This document shows, in pieces, positions 40,048 to 50,201 of a stretch of DNA of 64,000 bases. A program made the translations under genes and the position numbers. How positions within the stretch are numbered: the first letter of the stretch is position 1; every line of letters begins with the position of its first letter. Source of the stretch: Actinomyces urinae (GTDB taxonomy: Bacteria; Actinomycetota; Actinomycetes; Actinomycetales; Actinomycetaceae); the NCBI RefSeq assembly GCF_900119695.1, contig NZ_LT632547.1, positions 806,001 through 870,000 on the forward strand, in the 5' to 3' direction. The notes beneath the pieces were generated by a model. It did no database searches. It was not told where the DNA came from and was given only the letters and a program-made list of their open reading frames with translations.

Positions 40048-43000
40048 CTAAATGTCATCAAGCAGTGCGCCCGCATTCGGACGAGTATCGAGCGTAATGC
40101 CGAGCTCCTCCGAAGCTGAACGCGCCGAATCGTTTTGCGTAGCAAGATCAATCGCGTTGCCGAAAGCGTCAAGAGCCTCAACGTTCAAGCACAGCGAACG
40201 CATCTCATACATGAGGACGCGGAAAGACTCAGGAATACCCGGCTCCGGGATGTCCTCGCCCTTCACGATCGAGTTAACAACCGAAACACGACCCTGCATG
40301 TCATCCGACTTGATGGTGAGGAGCTCCTGCAGAGCGTAGGCGGCGCCGTAAGCTTCAAGCGCCCACACCTCCATCTCACCGAAGCGCTGGCCACCAAACT
40401 GGGCCTTACCACCAAGCGGCTGCTGCGTGATCATCGAGTACGGGCCCGTTGAACGAGCGTGAATCTTGTCATCCACCAGGTGGTGCAACTTCAGCATGTA
40501 CGTGTAGCCAACCGCAATGCGGCCCGGGAACGGCTCGCCGGAGCGGCCGTCGAACAGCTGCGCCTTACCGCTTTCGTCAATCAGACGATCCCCATCGCGG
40601 TTGGGCAGAGTATGCGAGAGCAGGCCCTTCAGAGCCTCTGGCTCCAAACCGTCGAACACCGGCGTAGCAACATTCGTACGAGCCGGAGCCTTAATCCCCT
40701 CTTCCGGAATGTACTTCGCCCAGTTCTCACCGTTCTTCACGGCCTCGGAAATGTCCCAACCCATCGCGGCAATCCAGCCCAGGTGGTACTCCAAAACCTG
40801 ACCCAGGTTCATTCGCGGCGGAACACCCAGCGGGTTCAAAATAATGTCAACCGGCGTGCCATCCTCGAGGAACGGCATGTCTTCAACCGGGAGAACCTTC
40901 GACACAACGCCCTTGTTACCGTGGCGACCCGCCAGCTTATCGCCGATCGTGATCTTACGACGCTGAGCCACGTAGACGCGCACCTTCTGCTGCACGCCCG
41001 GCTGCAGGTCATCCTCATCCGCGTTCTGCTCGCGAACACCAATCACGATGCCCGACTCGCCGTGCGGCACGCGCATAGAGGTATCACGGACCTCGCGGGC
41101 CTTCTCACCGAAGATTGCGCGAAGCAAGCGCTCTTCCGACGTCAGCTCGGTCTCACCCTTCGGGGTGACCTTACCAACCAGGATGTCGCCCGCCTCAACC
41201 TCGGCGCCAATGCGCACGATGCCGCGCTCGTCAAGATCCGCGAGCGCATCCTCAGAAACGTTCGGAAGGTCACGGGTAATCTCTTCGTAACCAAGCTTCG
41301 TTTCACGGGCTGCGATCTCGTATTCCTCAATGTGAATCGACGTGAGGAGGTCATCCTGTACAACGCGACGCGACAAAATGATCGCGTCCTCGTAGTTGAG
41401 GCCTTCCCACGACATGTACGCAACCAGCAGGTTCTTACCCAGTGCCAGCTCGCCGCCCTGCGTTGCCGGGCCATCTGCGATCAGATCGCCAATCTCAACG
41501 CGGTCTCCCTCATTAACTGCCACAATCTGGTTGGTGCAGTTACCCGGGTTTGAACGGCCAAACTTCTCCAGGCGGTAGGAATCCGAGCCGCCCTCATCCG
41601 TCATAACTACAACAAGATCAGCGGAAACCTCGGTTACCACACCTGCACGCTTCGCGGTCACCATCTCGCCGGAGTCCATGGCGGCGCGACGCTCAATACC
41701 GGTACCCACCAGCGGAGCCTCCGTGGTAAGGAGCGGCACAGCCTGGCGCTGCATGTTTGCACCCATGAGAGCACGGTTAGCGTCATCGTGCTCCAGGAAC
41801 GGGATGGCCGCGGTAGCAACCGACACCATCTGTCGAGCCGACACGTCCATAAGGTCGATCTCTTCAACTGGAACCAGTGCCGGGTCCTCGCCCGCAATAC
41901 GGCAGACCACGGATTCGTCAGCGAAACGGTTGTTCTCGTCAAGCGCGGCCGAAGCCTGTGCGATCGGATGCGCGTTCTCTTCATCAGCCGTTAGGTAGTG
42001 AATCTCGTCCGTTACCCGGCCATCACGCACAACGCGGAACGGAGTCTCAATGAAACCAAACGGGTTAATACGCGCGTAGGTTGCAAGTGAACCAATAAGG
42101 CCAATGTTTGGACCTTCAGGCGTCTCAATCGGGCACATACGGCCGTAGTGAGACTGGTGAACGTCACGAACCTCCATGCCGGCGCGATCACGCGACAGGC
42201 CGCCCGGGCCAAGGGCGGAGAGGCGACGCTTGTGCGTTAGGCCAGCAAGCGGGTTGTTCTGATCCATGAACTGCGACAGCTGTGAGGTTCCGAAGAACTC
42301 CTTAATAGCAGCCGTGACCGGGCGAATATTAATCAGCGAGGTCGGGGTGATCGCCTCGATGTCCTGCGTGGTCATGCGCTCACGGATGGTGCGCTCCATG
42401 CGTGCCATACCGGTGCGAACCTGCGCCTGAATGAGCTCGCCCACTGCGCGGATACGACGGTTACCGAAGTGGTCAATGTCGTCAAACTCAAGCGGGAGCA
42501 AAACCGGCTCGCCGCCACGCATGCCCGGGAACTTAATCTGATCGCGCTCACGGCCAGTTGCATTACCGCGCTTATGTAGCGCAAGCAGGTACTTTACCGT
42601 AGCGATGATGTCTTCCAAACGAAGCGTGGACTCGTCAAGATCAGCCGCAAGACCAAGCTTCTTGTTGATCTTGTAGCGGCCAACCTTAGCCAAATCGTAA
42701 CGCTTAGGCGTGAAGTAGAAATTATTCAGCAAGTTCTGCGCGGCCTCAGCCGAAACTTGCTCACCCGGACGAATCTTACGGTAGATATCCGTAAGTGCCT
42801 CTTCCTGAGTGGTAACCGTGTCCTTCTCAAGAGTCTCAAGCAGAACCGGGTAGTCCTCAAACTCAACGCGAAGCTCCGACTCGGTCATGCCGAGCGCCTT
42901 CAGGAAGTGCGTCACCGGTTGCTTACGCTTGCGGTCAATACGCACGCCAACGGCGTCACGCTTATCAATCTCAAATTCCAGCCACGCGCCGCGCGAAGGA

Positions 43001-43560
43001 ATGATCTTCGACGAATAGATCGTGCGGTCCGAAGTCTTATCCGCAGCGGCCTCAAAGTAGACGCCTGGCGAACGGACAAGCTGGGACACAACCACACGCT
43101 CAGTACCGTTAATAATGAAGGTGCCGCGCTCCGTCATGAGCGGGAAGTCGCCGAGAAACACCGTCTGCGATTTGATTTCACCCGTAGTCTGGTTCATGAA
43201 GTCCGCTTGAACATACAGCGAAGCCTCATACGTCTTGTCTTTTTCGCGGCACTCCTCAACGGTGTACCTCGGCGGTTCAAAGTGGAACTCGCGGAAGTCC
43301 AGTGCCATCGTGTTACCTACGTCTTCAATCGGAGAAATCTCCGCGAAGATGTCCTCCAACCCCGAGGTCGTAGGTAGCTTCTGAGCGCCAGAAGCATTCG
43401 CCTTCTCAACCCGCTCACGCCACTCGTCAGTTCCAAGTAGCCACTCGAAGCTCTCCACCTGGAGGCTAAGGAGGTTTGGCGCTTGCATCGGCTCGCGCAA
43501 CTGCGCGAAAGAAATTCGTTTATTCGTGTGCTTTGCGGCAGATTCGCTCTGTGCAGCCAA
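40048..43560 (-). CDS. rpoB: RNA polymerase beta subunit
   Basis: This 1170-residue subunit starts at a TTG (43560) with GGAAGGA upstream; no better start is near. The rifampicin pocket reads [20 protein letters not shown] followed by [10 protein letters not shown], with the wild-type Asp, His and Ser that give sensitivity. The C-terminal clamp-contact region is complete. It follows rplL after a terminator-like hairpin and 300 bases of leader. Confidence 0.97.
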   Translation of the reverse strand: MAAQSESAAKHTNKRISFAQLREPMQAPNLLSLQVESFEWLLGTDEWRERVEKANASGAQKLPTTSGLEDIFAEISPIEDVGNTMALDFREFHFEPPRYTVEECREKDKTYEASLYVQADFMNQTTGEIKSQTVFLGDFPLMTERGTFIINGTERVVVSQLVRSPGVYFEAAADKTSDRTIYSSKIIPSRGAWLEFEIDKRDAVGVRIDRKRKQPVTHFLKALGMTESELRVEFEDYPVLLETLEKDTVTTQEEALTDIYRKIRPGEQVSAEAAQNLLNNFYFTPKRYDLAKVGRYKINKKLGLAADLDESTLRLEDIIATVKYLLALHKRGNATGRERDQIKFPGMRGGEPVLLPLEFDDIDHFGNRRIRAVGELIQAQVRTGMARMERTIRERMTTQDIEAITPTSLINIRPVTAAIKEFFGTSQLSQFMDQNNPLAGLTHKRRLSALGPGGLSRDRAGMEVRDVHQSHYGRMCPIETPEGPNIGLIGSLATYARINPFGFIETPFRVVRDGRVTDEIHYLTADEENAHPIAQASAALDENNRFADESVVCRIAGEDPALVPVEEIDLMDVSARQMVSVATAAIPFLEHDDANRALMGANMQRQAVPLLTTEAPLVGTGIERRAAMDSGEMVTAKRAGVVTEVSADLVVVMTDEGGSDSYRLEKFGRSNPGNCTNQIVAVNEGDRVEIGDLIADGPATQGGELALGKNLLVAYMSWEGLNYEDAIILSRRVVQDDLLTSIHIEEYEIAARETKLGYEEITRDLPNVSEDALADLDERGIVRIGAEVEAGDILVGKVTPKGETELTSEERLLRAIFGEKAREVRDTSMRVPHGESGIVIGVREQNADEDDLQPGVQQKVRVYVAQRRKITIGDKLAGRHGNKGVVSKVLPVEDMPFLEDGTPVDIILNPLGVPPRMNLGQVLEYHLGWIAAMGWDISEAVKNGENWAKYIPEEGIKAPARTNVATPVFDGLEPEALKGLLSHTLPNRDGDRLIDESGKAQLFDGRSGEPFPGRIAVGYTYMLKLHHLVDDKIHARSTGPYSMITQQPLGGKAQFGGQRFGEMEVWALEAYGAAYALQELLTIKSDDMQGRVSVVNSIVKGEDIPEPGIPESFRVLMYEMRSLCLNVEALDAFGNAIDLATQNDSARSASEELGITLDTRPNAGALLDDI

Positions 43561-43843
43561 AGGGGATCCTTCCCTGCTTTACTAATAATCAGCGCGCACG
43601 CCTCGAACCCCTCGTGTGATCCATGCCCAACCCACGCTCAGCGCATTCATTAATTGCGTGCAGGCATAGTACACCTCGGATACAGGCGTAATGATCAGAA
43701 TATCTAACAGGGGTTACTAAACTCTACCCTTCGGCGCGTGCAGTTCATCACTTTCGCCAAAGCGTGTACCATGCCGTCCACCACCCCAATGGTTGAAACC
43801 GACATCGCGAATCAAACCAACAAATGTAGCGCTGCCAATACAA
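43561..43843 (-). promoter_or_regulatory. rpoB upstream region
   Basis: This gene-free stretch lies between the rplL hairpin and the rpoB start. AT-rich blocks with TAGAGT and TAGATA could be -10 elements, but none has a convincing -35 partner. It probably carries an rpoBC promoter and leader. Confidence 0.35.
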
Positions 43844-43878
43844 AAGGAGCGCGCGAGGAAACCCCTCACGCGCTCCTT
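43844..43878 (-). terminator. Terminator or attenuator after rplL
   Basis: Fifteen-base arms pair on the minus-strand RNA, one position as a U-G wobble that would be a mismatch on the other strand. TTTTGTATT follows. It ends 19 bases past the rplL stop and probably reduces read-through into rpoB. Confidence 0.75.
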
Positions 43879-43896
43879 AGTAGCTTGAGCTAGAAA

Positions 43897-44283
43897 CTAC
43901 TTAACGGTGACAGTGCCACCAGCAGCCTCGATGTCAGCCTTAGCCTTCTCAGCGTCTTCCTTCGAAACACCGGAAAGGATGGTGGTCGGAGCACCCTCAA
44001 CCTTGTCCTTGGTGTCCTTCAGGCCCTCGCCCGTGATGGACTTAACAGCCTTGATGACCTGGACCTTCTTGTCGCCAGCAGCTTCAAGAATGACGTCGAA
44101 CTCGGTCTTAGCCTCATCAGCCGGAGCCTCGCCACCAGCAGCCGGAGCTGCAGCAACAGCGGCAACCGGAGCGGCAGCCTCAACATCAAACTCTTCCTCG
44201 AACTTCTTGATGAAGTCGGACAGTTCAACGAGGGTTAGTTCCTTGAAAGCATCAATGAGCTCTTCAGCGGTGAGCTTTGCCAT
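43897..44283 (-). CDS. rplL: 50S ribosomal protein L7/L12
   Basis: This 128-residue stalk protein has the N-terminal dimerisation domain, an Ala-rich hinge near residues 40-55 and the C-terminal factor-binding domain ([18 protein letters not shown]). The ATG at 44283 has GGAAG upstream; the frame open further upstream is not needed. It follows rplJ. Confidence 0.97.
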   Translation of the reverse strand: MAKLTAEELIDAFKELTLVELSDFIKKFEEEFDVEAAAPVAAVAAAPAAGGEAPADEAKTEFDVILEAAGDKKVQVIKAVKSITGEGLKDTKDKVEGAPTTILSGVSKEDAEKAKADIEAAGGTVTVK

Positions 44284-44370
44284 TTTGGCACTTCCTTCCA
44301 TTTATTCCTGCTGTAGAAGCAGATGTCAGTATTTTGGACCTCGGCACGGTACCGGGAATCCGGGGTGGCC

Positions 44371-44892
44371 TTAGGCCGCTTCTTCCTGCTTCTCGCGCAG
44401 GGCGTCGATGGTGCGCACAGTCTTGGTAGGCAGTGCGGCGAAAGCGAACGCAGCCTTGGACATTCCAGCCTTGAGGACGCCGGCGGTCTTGGCCAGCAGC
44501 ACCTCGCGGGACTCAAGGTCAGCGAGCTTCTTAACATCATCAGCGGAGAGCTTCGCGCCCTCCATCACACCGGTCTTCAGAACCAGTGCGGGGTTCTCCT
44601 TAGCGAAGTCACGCAAAGCCTTCGCAGCGTCAACGACCTCGCCGTTTACAAACGCGATGGCGGTTGGGCCAACCAGGTCTTCTTCTAGGAAGTCAAATCC
44701 AACTTCCTTCGCAGCAATGGTGGCCAGCGTGTTCTTCACCACGGAGTACTGCACGTTACCAGCCATCGAGCGACGAAGCGTCTTCATCTCCTCAACGGTC
44801 AAGCCGCGGTATTCAGTCAGCACAACAGCAGACGAAGAGCGGAAACGCTCCACCAGTTCTGCAACTGCAGCTTCCTTGTCAGGCCTTGCCAT
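44371..44892 (-). CDS. rplJ: 50S ribosomal protein L10
   Basis: This 173-residue stalk base begins MARPDKEAAVAELVERF, so I use the ATG at 44892 with GAAGGAGG upstream; the open frame further left runs into the leader hairpin. In related systems the L10-L12 complex binds its own leader to repress translation, and that leader is visible upstream. Confidence 0.97.
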   Translation of the reverse strand: MARPDKEAAVAELVERFRSSSAVVLTEYRGLTVEEMKTLRRSMAGNVQYSVVKNTLATIAAKEVGFDFLEEDLVGPTAIAFVNGEVVDAAKALRDFAKENPALVLKTGVMEGAKLSADDVKKLADLESREVLLAKTAGVLKAGMSKAAFAFAALPTKTVRTIDALREKQEEAA

Positions 44893-45060
44893 GGGCCCTC
44901 CTTCCGTGATCATCCGCCGGCCCAGATCAAACCCGGAGCAGGGAATAAAAAATCCCCGGCGCGCACGGCACACGGGGGCAGACAAAAAGTCTCACTCGTT
45001 CACCTGCGCAGGTTCCATCTGGATTACACCTCAATGAGGTACCAACGGTCTTTGGCTACC
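44893..45060 (-). ncRNA. L10-type ribosomal leader of rplJL
   Basis: Between the candidate transcription start (about 45058) and the rplJ ATG lies a structured leader. The segment GCCAAAGACCGTTGG and the downstream CCTGCGCAGGTGA block are in the style of the known L10 leader family, where L10(L12)4 binds to control rplJL. A terminator-like hairpin (44947-44977) follows before the ribosome site. Confidence 0.65.
44947..44977 (-). terminator. Attenuator hairpin in the rplJ leader
   Basis: On the minus-strand RNA, CCCCGTGTGC pairs with GCGCGCCGGGG (ten pairs, two of them U-G, with one bulged C and a 3-nt loop). ATTTTTTATT follows directly. The wobbles make it stable only in this direction. It lies about 55 bases before the rplJ start, so it would stop transcription before the gene unless relieved. 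Confidence 0.7.
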
Positions 45061-45064
45061 CAGT

Positions 45065-45093
45065 AGGCTACCCAGCCGGGGCAACCAATGCAA
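45065..45093 (-). promoter_or_regulatory. Candidate rplJL promoter
   Basis: TTGCAT and TAGCCT are separated by 17 bases on the minus strand, right after the rplA terminator and about 170 bases before rplJ. A direct repeat of GGCTACCCAG (45054-45063 and 45066-45075, plus-strand reading) overlaps the -10 and start region. Confidence 0.55.
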
Positions 45094-45141
45094 GCACGAA
45101 AGCTCCAAAGGAGGCAAAATATGAGCGGTTTAACACGAAAA

Positions 45142-45166
45142 CTGGCCCCGGCAAAACCGGGGCCAG
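45142..45166 (-). terminator. Intrinsic terminator after rplA
   Basis: Ten-base perfect arms (CTGGCCCCGG and complement) with a 5-nt loop are followed on the minus strand by TTTTCG. It separates rplKA from rplJL. Confidence 0.8.
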
Positions 45167-45185
45167 CCACGTGTTTGAAGCTAGA

Positions 45186-45881
45186 TTAAGCAGTCTTCAC
45201 CGCGACGTCCAACGGGATACCAGGGCCCATGGTTGTCGAAACAGTAGCCTTCTTAATGTAGCGGCCCTTAGAGGAAGCCGGCTTCAGACGGATGATCTCG
45301 TCAAACACCGCGCGGTAGTTCTCCGCGAGCTGTTCGGCGGTGAAGTTCGTCTTCCCAACGATGAACGCGAGGTTCGAGTGCTTATCAACACGGAACTCGA
45401 TACGACCGCCCTTAATCTCCTTAACGGCCTTCGCAACATCCATCGTTACCGTGCCCGTCTTCGGGTTCGGCATAAGACCACGCGGACCAAGCACGCGGCC
45501 CAGGCGACCAACCTTGCCCATCATGTCCGGGGTAGCAACAGCGACATCAAAATCGGTGTAACCGCCCTGAACCTTCTCAATGAGCTCGTCGCCGCCAACC
45601 TCATCCGCGCCAGCATCGAGCGCCTCTTGAGCGCGCTCGCCAACGGCAAAGACCAGGACCCTGGAGGTCTTACCGGTGCCATGCGGAAGAGAGACGGTGC
45701 CACGCACCATCTGATCAGCCTTACGCGGATCCACACTAAGGCGGAACATAACCTCAACGGTCGCGTCAAACTTGGTGGTCGAAGTTTCTTTAGCTAGCTT
45801 CATCGCGTCGAGCGGAGCGTACAACTCACCGGGGTGAATCTTCTCGACCGCTGCGCGGTAAGCCTTTGAACGAGTAGCCAT
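45186..45881 (-). CDS. rplA: 50S ribosomal protein L1
   Basis: This 231-residue L1-stalk protein has [20 protein letters not shown] and the signature [16 protein letters not shown]1 represses its own operon in many bacteria. It follows rplK by about 70 nt. Confidence 0.97.
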   Translation of the reverse strand: MATRSKAYRAAVEKIHPGELYAPLDAMKLAKETSTTKFDATVEVMFRLSVDPRKADQMVRGTVSLPHGTGKTSRVLVFAVGERAQEALDAGADEVGGDELIEKVQGGYTDFDVAVATPDMMGKVGRLGRVLGPRGLMPNPKTGTVTMDVAKAVKEIKGGRIEFRVDKHSNLAFIVGKTNFTAEQLAENYRAVFDEIIRLKPASSKGRYIKKATVSTTMGPGIPLDVAVKTA

Positions 45882-45951
45882 ATCTGCGTTTCTCCTTGCA
45901 GTTGTGGTGCCTGTGGGCGGCTATTGCCCTGCCACGAAATAGTTAGTGGAA

Positions 45952-46383
45952 TCAGGCCTCAACCGTGATTCCCATGGAACGAGCGGTGCCAGCAATGATC
46001 TTCATAGCTGCATCAACATCATTCGCGTTAAGGTCTTCCTTCTTCATCTCCGCGATCTCACGAACCTGAGCCTGCGTTAGCGAGCCCACCTTCGTGGTGT
46101 GCGGGGTGCCAGAGCCCTTTGCAACGCCAGCAGCCTTCTTAATGAGCTGAGCCGCCGGAGGGGTCTTGGTGATGAAGGTAAACGAACGGTCTTCATACAC
46201 GGTGATCTCAACCGGAATGATATTTCCACGCTGAGACTCAGTGGCCGCGTTGTAAGCCTTCGTGAACTCCATGATGTTCACGCCGTGCTGGCCAAGAGCC
46301 GGGCCAACCGGCGGAGCCGGGGTTGCAGCGCCAGCCTGAATCTGGAGCTTAATCAGGCCGACAACCTTTTTCTTCGGTGCCAT
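45952..46383 (-). CDS. rplK: 50S ribosomal protein L11
   Basis: This 143-residue protein of the GTPase centre has the proline-rich N-terminal [18 protein letters not shown], with the thiopeptide-site prolines intact, and an rRNA-binding C-terminal domain. It starts at the ATG at 46383. Confidence 0.97.
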   Translation of the reverse strand: MAPKKKVVGLIKLQIQAGAATPAPPVGPALGQHGVNIMEFTKAYNAATESQRGNIIPVEITVYEDRSFTFITKTPPAAQLIKKAAGVAKGSGTPHTTKVGSLTQAQVREIAEMKKEDLNANDVDAAMKIIAGTARSMGITVEA

Positions 46384-46516
46384 AAATTTGGGTCCTTTTA
46401 CTTGTCAACTTTCCAAACTGCCATGTCGCAGATTTGGGCAGTGTCCCCCTCAACGCCCGTGTAGCCATTTTTGGGCACACGAATGCCGAAAGGGTGCACG
46501 ATCGATAATCATAACG

Positions 46517-46548
46517 CCCACGCCGCCTCTAAAGCCAGACGGCGTGGG
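46517..46548 (-). terminator. Hairpin after nusG
   Basis: Nine-base arms (CCCACGCCG and complement) with a 14-nt loop lie 20 bases past the nusG stop. The T content after it on the minus strand is low (CGTTATGATT), so it is a probable rather than certain terminator. Confidence 0.5.
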
Positions 46549-46568
46549 ACACATCACCCAGATGGTGA

Positions 46569-47336
46569 CTAGTCGATTTTCTCAACCTGATCAAAGTTGA
46601 GCTCAATCGGGGTTTCACGCTCGAAAATCATGATCGAGAGCGTGAGCTTACGCTGCTCTGGGAAGACCCCAGAAACCGTAGCCGGCATGTTCTCGAACGG
46701 GCCGTCCTTAACCGTGACAGACTCGCCCACCTCGAACGTGATCGCCGGAGCAGTCACTACCTCAGCGGCCTCCTGCTGCTGCGCCTTCGAAACCCACATC
46801 GGGGCGAGCATGTTCACGACCTCATCGAGATATAGCGGAACCGGATCGCGAGCATCGCCCACAAATCCCGTAACCGCAGGAGTTTCCTTGACCACGCGCC
46901 AAGACTTCTCATTCATCTCCATGCGCACAAGCACATAGCCCGGAATGCGTACGCGATCCACCTGCTTTTTCTTACCGGCCTTCGTCAGTTCCGTTACGGT
47001 CTCCATCGGAACCTCAACCTGGTAAATCCAATCTTCAGCATTCTGCGAAACCACGCGCTGCTCAAGATTAGCCTTCACTCGGCGCTCGTGCCCCGAGTAA
47101 GAGTGAATAACGTACCAATCACCCGGCAGGTAGGACAGTTCTTCGCGCTTGGCCTCAATCGGATCTACAACCTCAGGCTCTTCGCTTGGAGCCGGAGCAG
47201 CTTGCGCAGAAGACGCTTCCTCAGCGGTTGCAGCCTTGTCCACAACCTCTTCCAAGACCGATGCCTCTACGGCCTCGGCCGCGGCTTCTGGAGCCTGCTC
47301 GCCTTCTAACTTTTCTTCAGTGCTTTCCTGATCCAC
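46569..47336 (-). CDS. nusG: Transcription termination/antitermination factor NusG
   Basis: This 255-residue protein has an acidic Ala/Glu-rich N-terminal extension of about 70 residues. The NGN domain follows ([21 protein letters not shown], then [12 protein letters not shown]), and then the KOW domain ([21 protein letters not shown]). Such an extension is typical of actinobacterial NusG. The start is a GTG with AAGGAGG. A terminator lies between secE and nusG, unlike the usual tight secE-nusG pair. Confidence 0.96.
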   Translation of the reverse strand: MDQESTEEKLEGEQAPEAAAEAVEASVLEEVVDKAATAEEASSAQAAPAPSEEPEVVDPIEAKREELSYLPGDWYVIHSYSGHERRVKANLEQRVVSQNAEDWIYQVEVPMETVTELTKAGKKKQVDRVRIPGYVLVRMEMNEKSWRVVKETPAVTGFVGDARDPVPLYLDEVVNMLAPMWVSKAQQQEAAEVVTAPAITFEVGESVTVKDGPFENMPATVSGVFPEQRKLTLSIMIFERETPIELNFDQVEKID

Positions 47337-47369
47337 CTAGGACCTCCTTGAACACTTCCTCAATAGGCT

Positions 47370-47407
47370 AAAAAAGTAACACACCCTTGGCGGCGCCTCG
47401 GGTGTGT
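47370..47407 (-). terminator. Intrinsic terminator between secE and nusG
   Basis: Eight-base arms (ACACACCC and complement) enclose a 13-nt GC-rich loop. The minus strand continues TTACTTTTTTAG. It ends about 33 bases before the nusG GTG. A TAGCCT sequence follows at once and could be a nusG -10, without a visible -35. Confidence 0.7.
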
Positions 47408-47447
47408 CTATCAACAATATGAGTTTAACGCATAAGCGCAGGATTTA

Positions 47448-47687
47448 CTATCCAAAAATCCACACGCTCAACTGGCCAAACGCAAAATCAAGAAGACCCG
47501 TGTAAATCATGATCGAAACCACGAACACCAGCACGACCAAGAAATAGGTCCACCATTCTTCCTGGCTGGGCCAAATAACCTTCTTCAGCTCGGCAATGAC
47601 CTGGCGAATGAACAGCAAGATGCGACCAAAAACGTTCAAGTCTTCCTTGACGTTTGGGTTCTGCGAAGACTTCGTCTGGTCTGACAT
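47448..47687 (-). CDS. secE: Preprotein translocase subunit SecE
   Basis: This 79-residue single-helix clamp of the Sec channel has the amphipathic segment RQVIAELKKVIWPSQEEWW followed by one membrane helix. I use the ATG at 47687 with CAGGAGG upstream; the frame open further upstream is the tRNA-Trp gene. It is 30 nt downstream of trnW. Confidence 0.95.
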   Translation of the reverse strand: MSDQTKSSQNPNVKEDLNVFGRILLFIRQVIAELKKVIWPSQEEWWTYFLVVLVFVVSIMIYTGLLDFAFGQLSVWIFG

Positions 47688-47716
47688 CTTCTTCCTCCTG
47701 GATAAACTACAAAGAG

Positions 47717-47789
47717 CAGGGCAGGCGGGACTCGAACCCACAACCGCCGGTTTTGGAGACCGGTGCGCTACCAATTGCGCCACTGCCCT
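47717..47789 (-). tRNA. trnW: tRNA-Trp (CCA anticodon)
   Basis: The minus strand folds as a 73-nt tRNA: acceptor AGGGCAG/CTGCCCT with discriminator G, D arm, anticodon loop CTCCAAAA and T arm with GGTTCGAGTCC. The 3' CCA is not encoded. It precedes secE, as in many actinobacteria. Confidence 0.97.
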
Positions 47790-47825
47790 ACGCTCATACC
47801 CGGCAAGCGAATATGTGCGACGTCA

Positions 47826-47855
47826 AGCATAACCCGACACGGCTACCAAGTCCAA
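47826..47855 (-). promoter_or_regulatory. Candidate trnW-secE promoter
   Basis: TTGGAC and TATGCT are separated by 18 bases on the minus strand, with the -10 ending about 36 bases before the tRNA 5' end. No other promoter-like pair is evident there. Confidence 0.5.
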
Positions 47856-47955
47856 CTGTCACCCTCTGGCGCCAGCTTTGCGACACAAATAACAGCCGCT
47901 TGCCGTCCGCCGTCCAGTAATCGGGCCCGCACTGCTAAGACCGGGCTTCAGTGTT

Positions 47956-47961
47956 TAGGCT
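47956..47961 (+). promoter_or_regulatory. -10 element of a leaderless aminotransferase promoter
   Basis: TAGGCT is followed by six bases and then the GTG start, leaving no room for a ribosome site. This is the standard geometry of actinobacterial leaderless genes. A -35 is not obvious. Confidence 0.5.
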
Positions 47962-47967
47962 TAGCAC

Positions 47968-49176
47968 GTGAGCAAAAACCGAGTATCAAAACGCCTGGGT
48001 GCCATTGCGCCATCAGCCACCCTCGCAGTATCAAACCGCGCAAAAGAACTTAAAGCCGCTGGCGAACCCGTTATCGGATTCGGCGCGGGCGAACCCGACT
48101 TCCCCACTCCCGACTACATCGTGCAAGCCGCCATTGCCGCTGCGAATGAGCCGGCCATGCACAAATACACGGCCAATAAAGGCCTGCCAGAGTTGCGCCG
48201 CGCAATCGCGGAAAAGACTCTGCGAGACTCCGGCGTTGAGGTGGATCCCGAAACGAACATTCTGGTCACCAACGGCGGAAAACAGGCTGTGTTCCAGTCC
48301 TTCGCAGCCGTAATCGACCCGGGTGATGAAGTTCTACTTCCAGCCCCCTACTGGACCACCTATCCCGAAGCCATCACCCTGGCTGGAGGCGTTCCCGTTG
48401 AGGTTTTTGCCTGTGCCGAACAGGAATACAAGGTAACCGTCGACCAGCTTGAAGCTGCTCGCACCGAACGCACCAAAGCACTCCTATTCTGCTCGCCTTC
48501 TAACCCCACCGGTTCCGTCTACACCCCCGAAGAAGCCGAAGCCATCGGCCGTTGGGCACTCGAAAACGATGTGTGGATCCTCTCCGATGAGATCTACGAA
48601 CACCTCCTCTACGACGATGCGGAGCCCGCGCACCTGCAAAAGCTTGTGCCCGAGCTATTTGAGCGCATCATCGTCATGAACGGTGTTGCCAAAACCTACG
48701 CCATGACAGGGTGGCGCGTGGGCTGGATGATTGGTCCGGCAGACGTCATCAAAGCCGCTTCCAATTTCCAATCCCACCTCACCTCCAACGTGTGCAACGT
48801 TGCCCAACGGGCTGCCCTCGCGGCCGTGTCCGGTGACCTTGCCGCCGTTGAAGACATGAGACAAGCATTTGATCGCCGCCGCAAGAAAATGGTGGAACTA
48901 CTCAGCCAAATCGACGGGTTCAAAGTCCCTACCCCGAAGGGCGCGTTCTACTGCTACCCCTCCGTTGAAGACGTTATTGGACGCGAGATTGCAGGCACGA
49001 AGATCGAGTCTTCTGCCGACCTTGCCGAAGTTATCCTCAACGAAGCCAAAGTCGCGGTAGTACCGGGCGAAGCGTTTGGCCCATCCGGCTTCATTCGCCT
49101 GTCTTACGCCCTAGGCGACGATGACCTTGTAGAAGGCGTAACGCGTATCAAGAACCTCATAAACGGGGAGAACTAA
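47968..49176 (+). CDS. Class I aminotransferase, aspartate-type
   Basis: This 402-residue PLP enzyme of fold type I has [15 protein letters not shown] near the N-terminus, [11 protein letters not shown], the PLP aspartate/tyrosine region [11 protein letters not shown], the Schiff-base lysine in [16 protein letters not shown] and the C-terminal arginine in FIRLSYALG. These fit the subgroup that includes aspartate aminotransferase of Thermus/Bacillus type, which makes aspartate or glutamate. Exact substrate is not provable. It starts with a leaderless GTG and ends at a good terminator. Confidence 0.9.
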   Translation: MSKNRVSKRLGAIAPSATLAVSNRAKELKAAGEPVIGFGAGEPDFPTPDYIVQAAIAAANEPAMHKYTANKGLPELRRAIAEKTLRDSGVEVDPETNILVTNGGKQAVFQSFAAVIDPGDEVLLPAPYWTTYPEAITLAGGVPVEVFACAEQEYKVTVDQLEAARTERTKALLFCSPSNPTGSVYTPEEAEAIGRWALENDVWILSDEIYEHLLYDDAEPAHLQKLVPELFERIIVMNGVAKTYAMTGWRVGWMIGPADVIKAASNFQSHLTSNVCNVAQRAALAAVSGDLAAVEDMRQAFDRRRKKMVELLSQIDGFKVPTPKGAFYCYPSVEDVIGREIAGTKIESSADLAEVILNEAKVAVVPGEAFGPSGFIRLSYALGDDDLVEGVTRIKNLINGEN

Positions 49177-49188
49177 CCACTTCCTTGC

Positions 49189-49231
49189 AATGGTGGCCAG
49201 GCCCGCTTGGGATCTTGGCCACCATTCTTTT
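49189..49231 (+). terminator. Intrinsic terminator after the aminotransferase
   Basis: Eleven-base arms (AATGGTGGCCA and complement) with a 16-nt loop are followed by CTTTTG on the plus strand, 12 bases past the stop. Confidence 0.75.
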
Positions 49232-49297
49232 GCCTCCACTTGTGGTGGCCGGGAGTAAAGCGGGCAAAACTCATCGCACTTTGGCAAACTTGAAAGC

Positions 49298-50128
49298 ATG
49301 AAAGCTGAACTAAAGAAGCACTACGCGGACGATCCCAAAGCAACTGTTCTGATTCTGCACGGATACGCCGAACATCAAGGAAGATACGGTCACCTGATCG
49401 ATAGCTTGGTTGAAGCCGGCTTCGACGCCGTCACCTATGACCAGTACGGGCACGGCACCGCTCCTGGGCCTCGCGCCAGAGTTGACGTGGGCCAACTCAT
49501 CAAAGACCACCTTGAAGCACGCGAGCAGGTGCGCCAACAGATGCGCACCGAGGACCTGTTCCTGTTTGGACACTCCATGGGAGGACTCGTTACCGCGGCT
49601 TCAAACCTCATCAATCCAAGAGGTGTTACCGGCGTTTCTCTATCTGGCCCCGCGTTCAGCACAGTAGGCGGCATTGAACGAGATAAGGCACGCGCCGTTG
49701 CAAAAGCAGTGCTCAAGTTCCCCGCCGGCATGCCCACAGTCTCGCTGGATGCCGAAACAGTTAGCTTTGACCCTGACGTGATTGCGGCATACAAAGCCGA
49801 CCCCCTCAATTATCAAGGACGCGTGCCCGCCCGCACCGCCGCAACCATGATCTTGCAAGGTATTGAAACACTTGAGCGCGCCGACAAATGGCAAAACCCA
49901 CTCATCATCTTCCACGGCTCTGACGACACGTTGGCAGATCCTGCTGCCTCTTGGGAGTTCTCACAAAAAGCACGCACCGGTGGTGCACCCGTCGAAATGA
50001 TCGAGGTTCCCAGTGCTCGCCACGAAGTTTTCAACGAACCTCACGTGAACCGAATGCTCATGGAAACCCTGAACATGTGGATAGCTGGCATTCTTCGCGC
50101 CAAAGCCATTACAGACCCGCAGAACTAG
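49298..50128 (+). CDS. Alpha/beta-hydrolase, monoacylglycerol-lipase-like
   Basis: This 276-residue serine hydrolase has the oxyanion region LILHGYAEHQGRYGHL, the nucleophile GHSMGG, the acid region IFHGSDDTLADP and the histidine in PSARHEVFNEP. The order and the HGYAEH motif match the monoglyceride lipase/lysophospholipase group (Hydrolase_4). It has no signal peptide, so it probably acts in the cytoplasm. The ribosome site is weak. It is a single gene converging on the APH-like gene. Confidence 0.85.
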   Translation: MKAELKKHYADDPKATVLILHGYAEHQGRYGHLIDSLVEAGFDAVTYDQYGHGTAPGPRARVDVGQLIKDHLEAREQVRQQMRTEDLFLFGHSMGGLVTAASNLINPRGVTGVSLSGPAFSTVGGIERDKARAVAKAVLKFPAGMPTVSLDAETVSFDPDVIAAYKADPLNYQGRVPARTAATMILQGIETLERADKWQNPLIIFHGSDDTLADPAASWEFSQKARTGGAPVEMIEVPSARHEVFNEPHVNRMLMETLNMWIAGILRAKAITDPQN

Positions 50129-50201
50129 GGTTTAGGCGGCAGACGTAAGCCGCGGGAGCTGGCCCTAGCGGCTAGCCTTAGGCGGGGCCGTAACGGTGGC
50201 C

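Noticed and set aside
40459-41553. A 364-codon open frame on the plus strand inside rpoB
   Set aside because: It is antisense to rpoB with no recognisable motif.
45054-45075. Direct repeat of GGCTACCCAG near rplJ
   Set aside because: With two copies only, it is more likely part of the promoter and leader than a repeat array.
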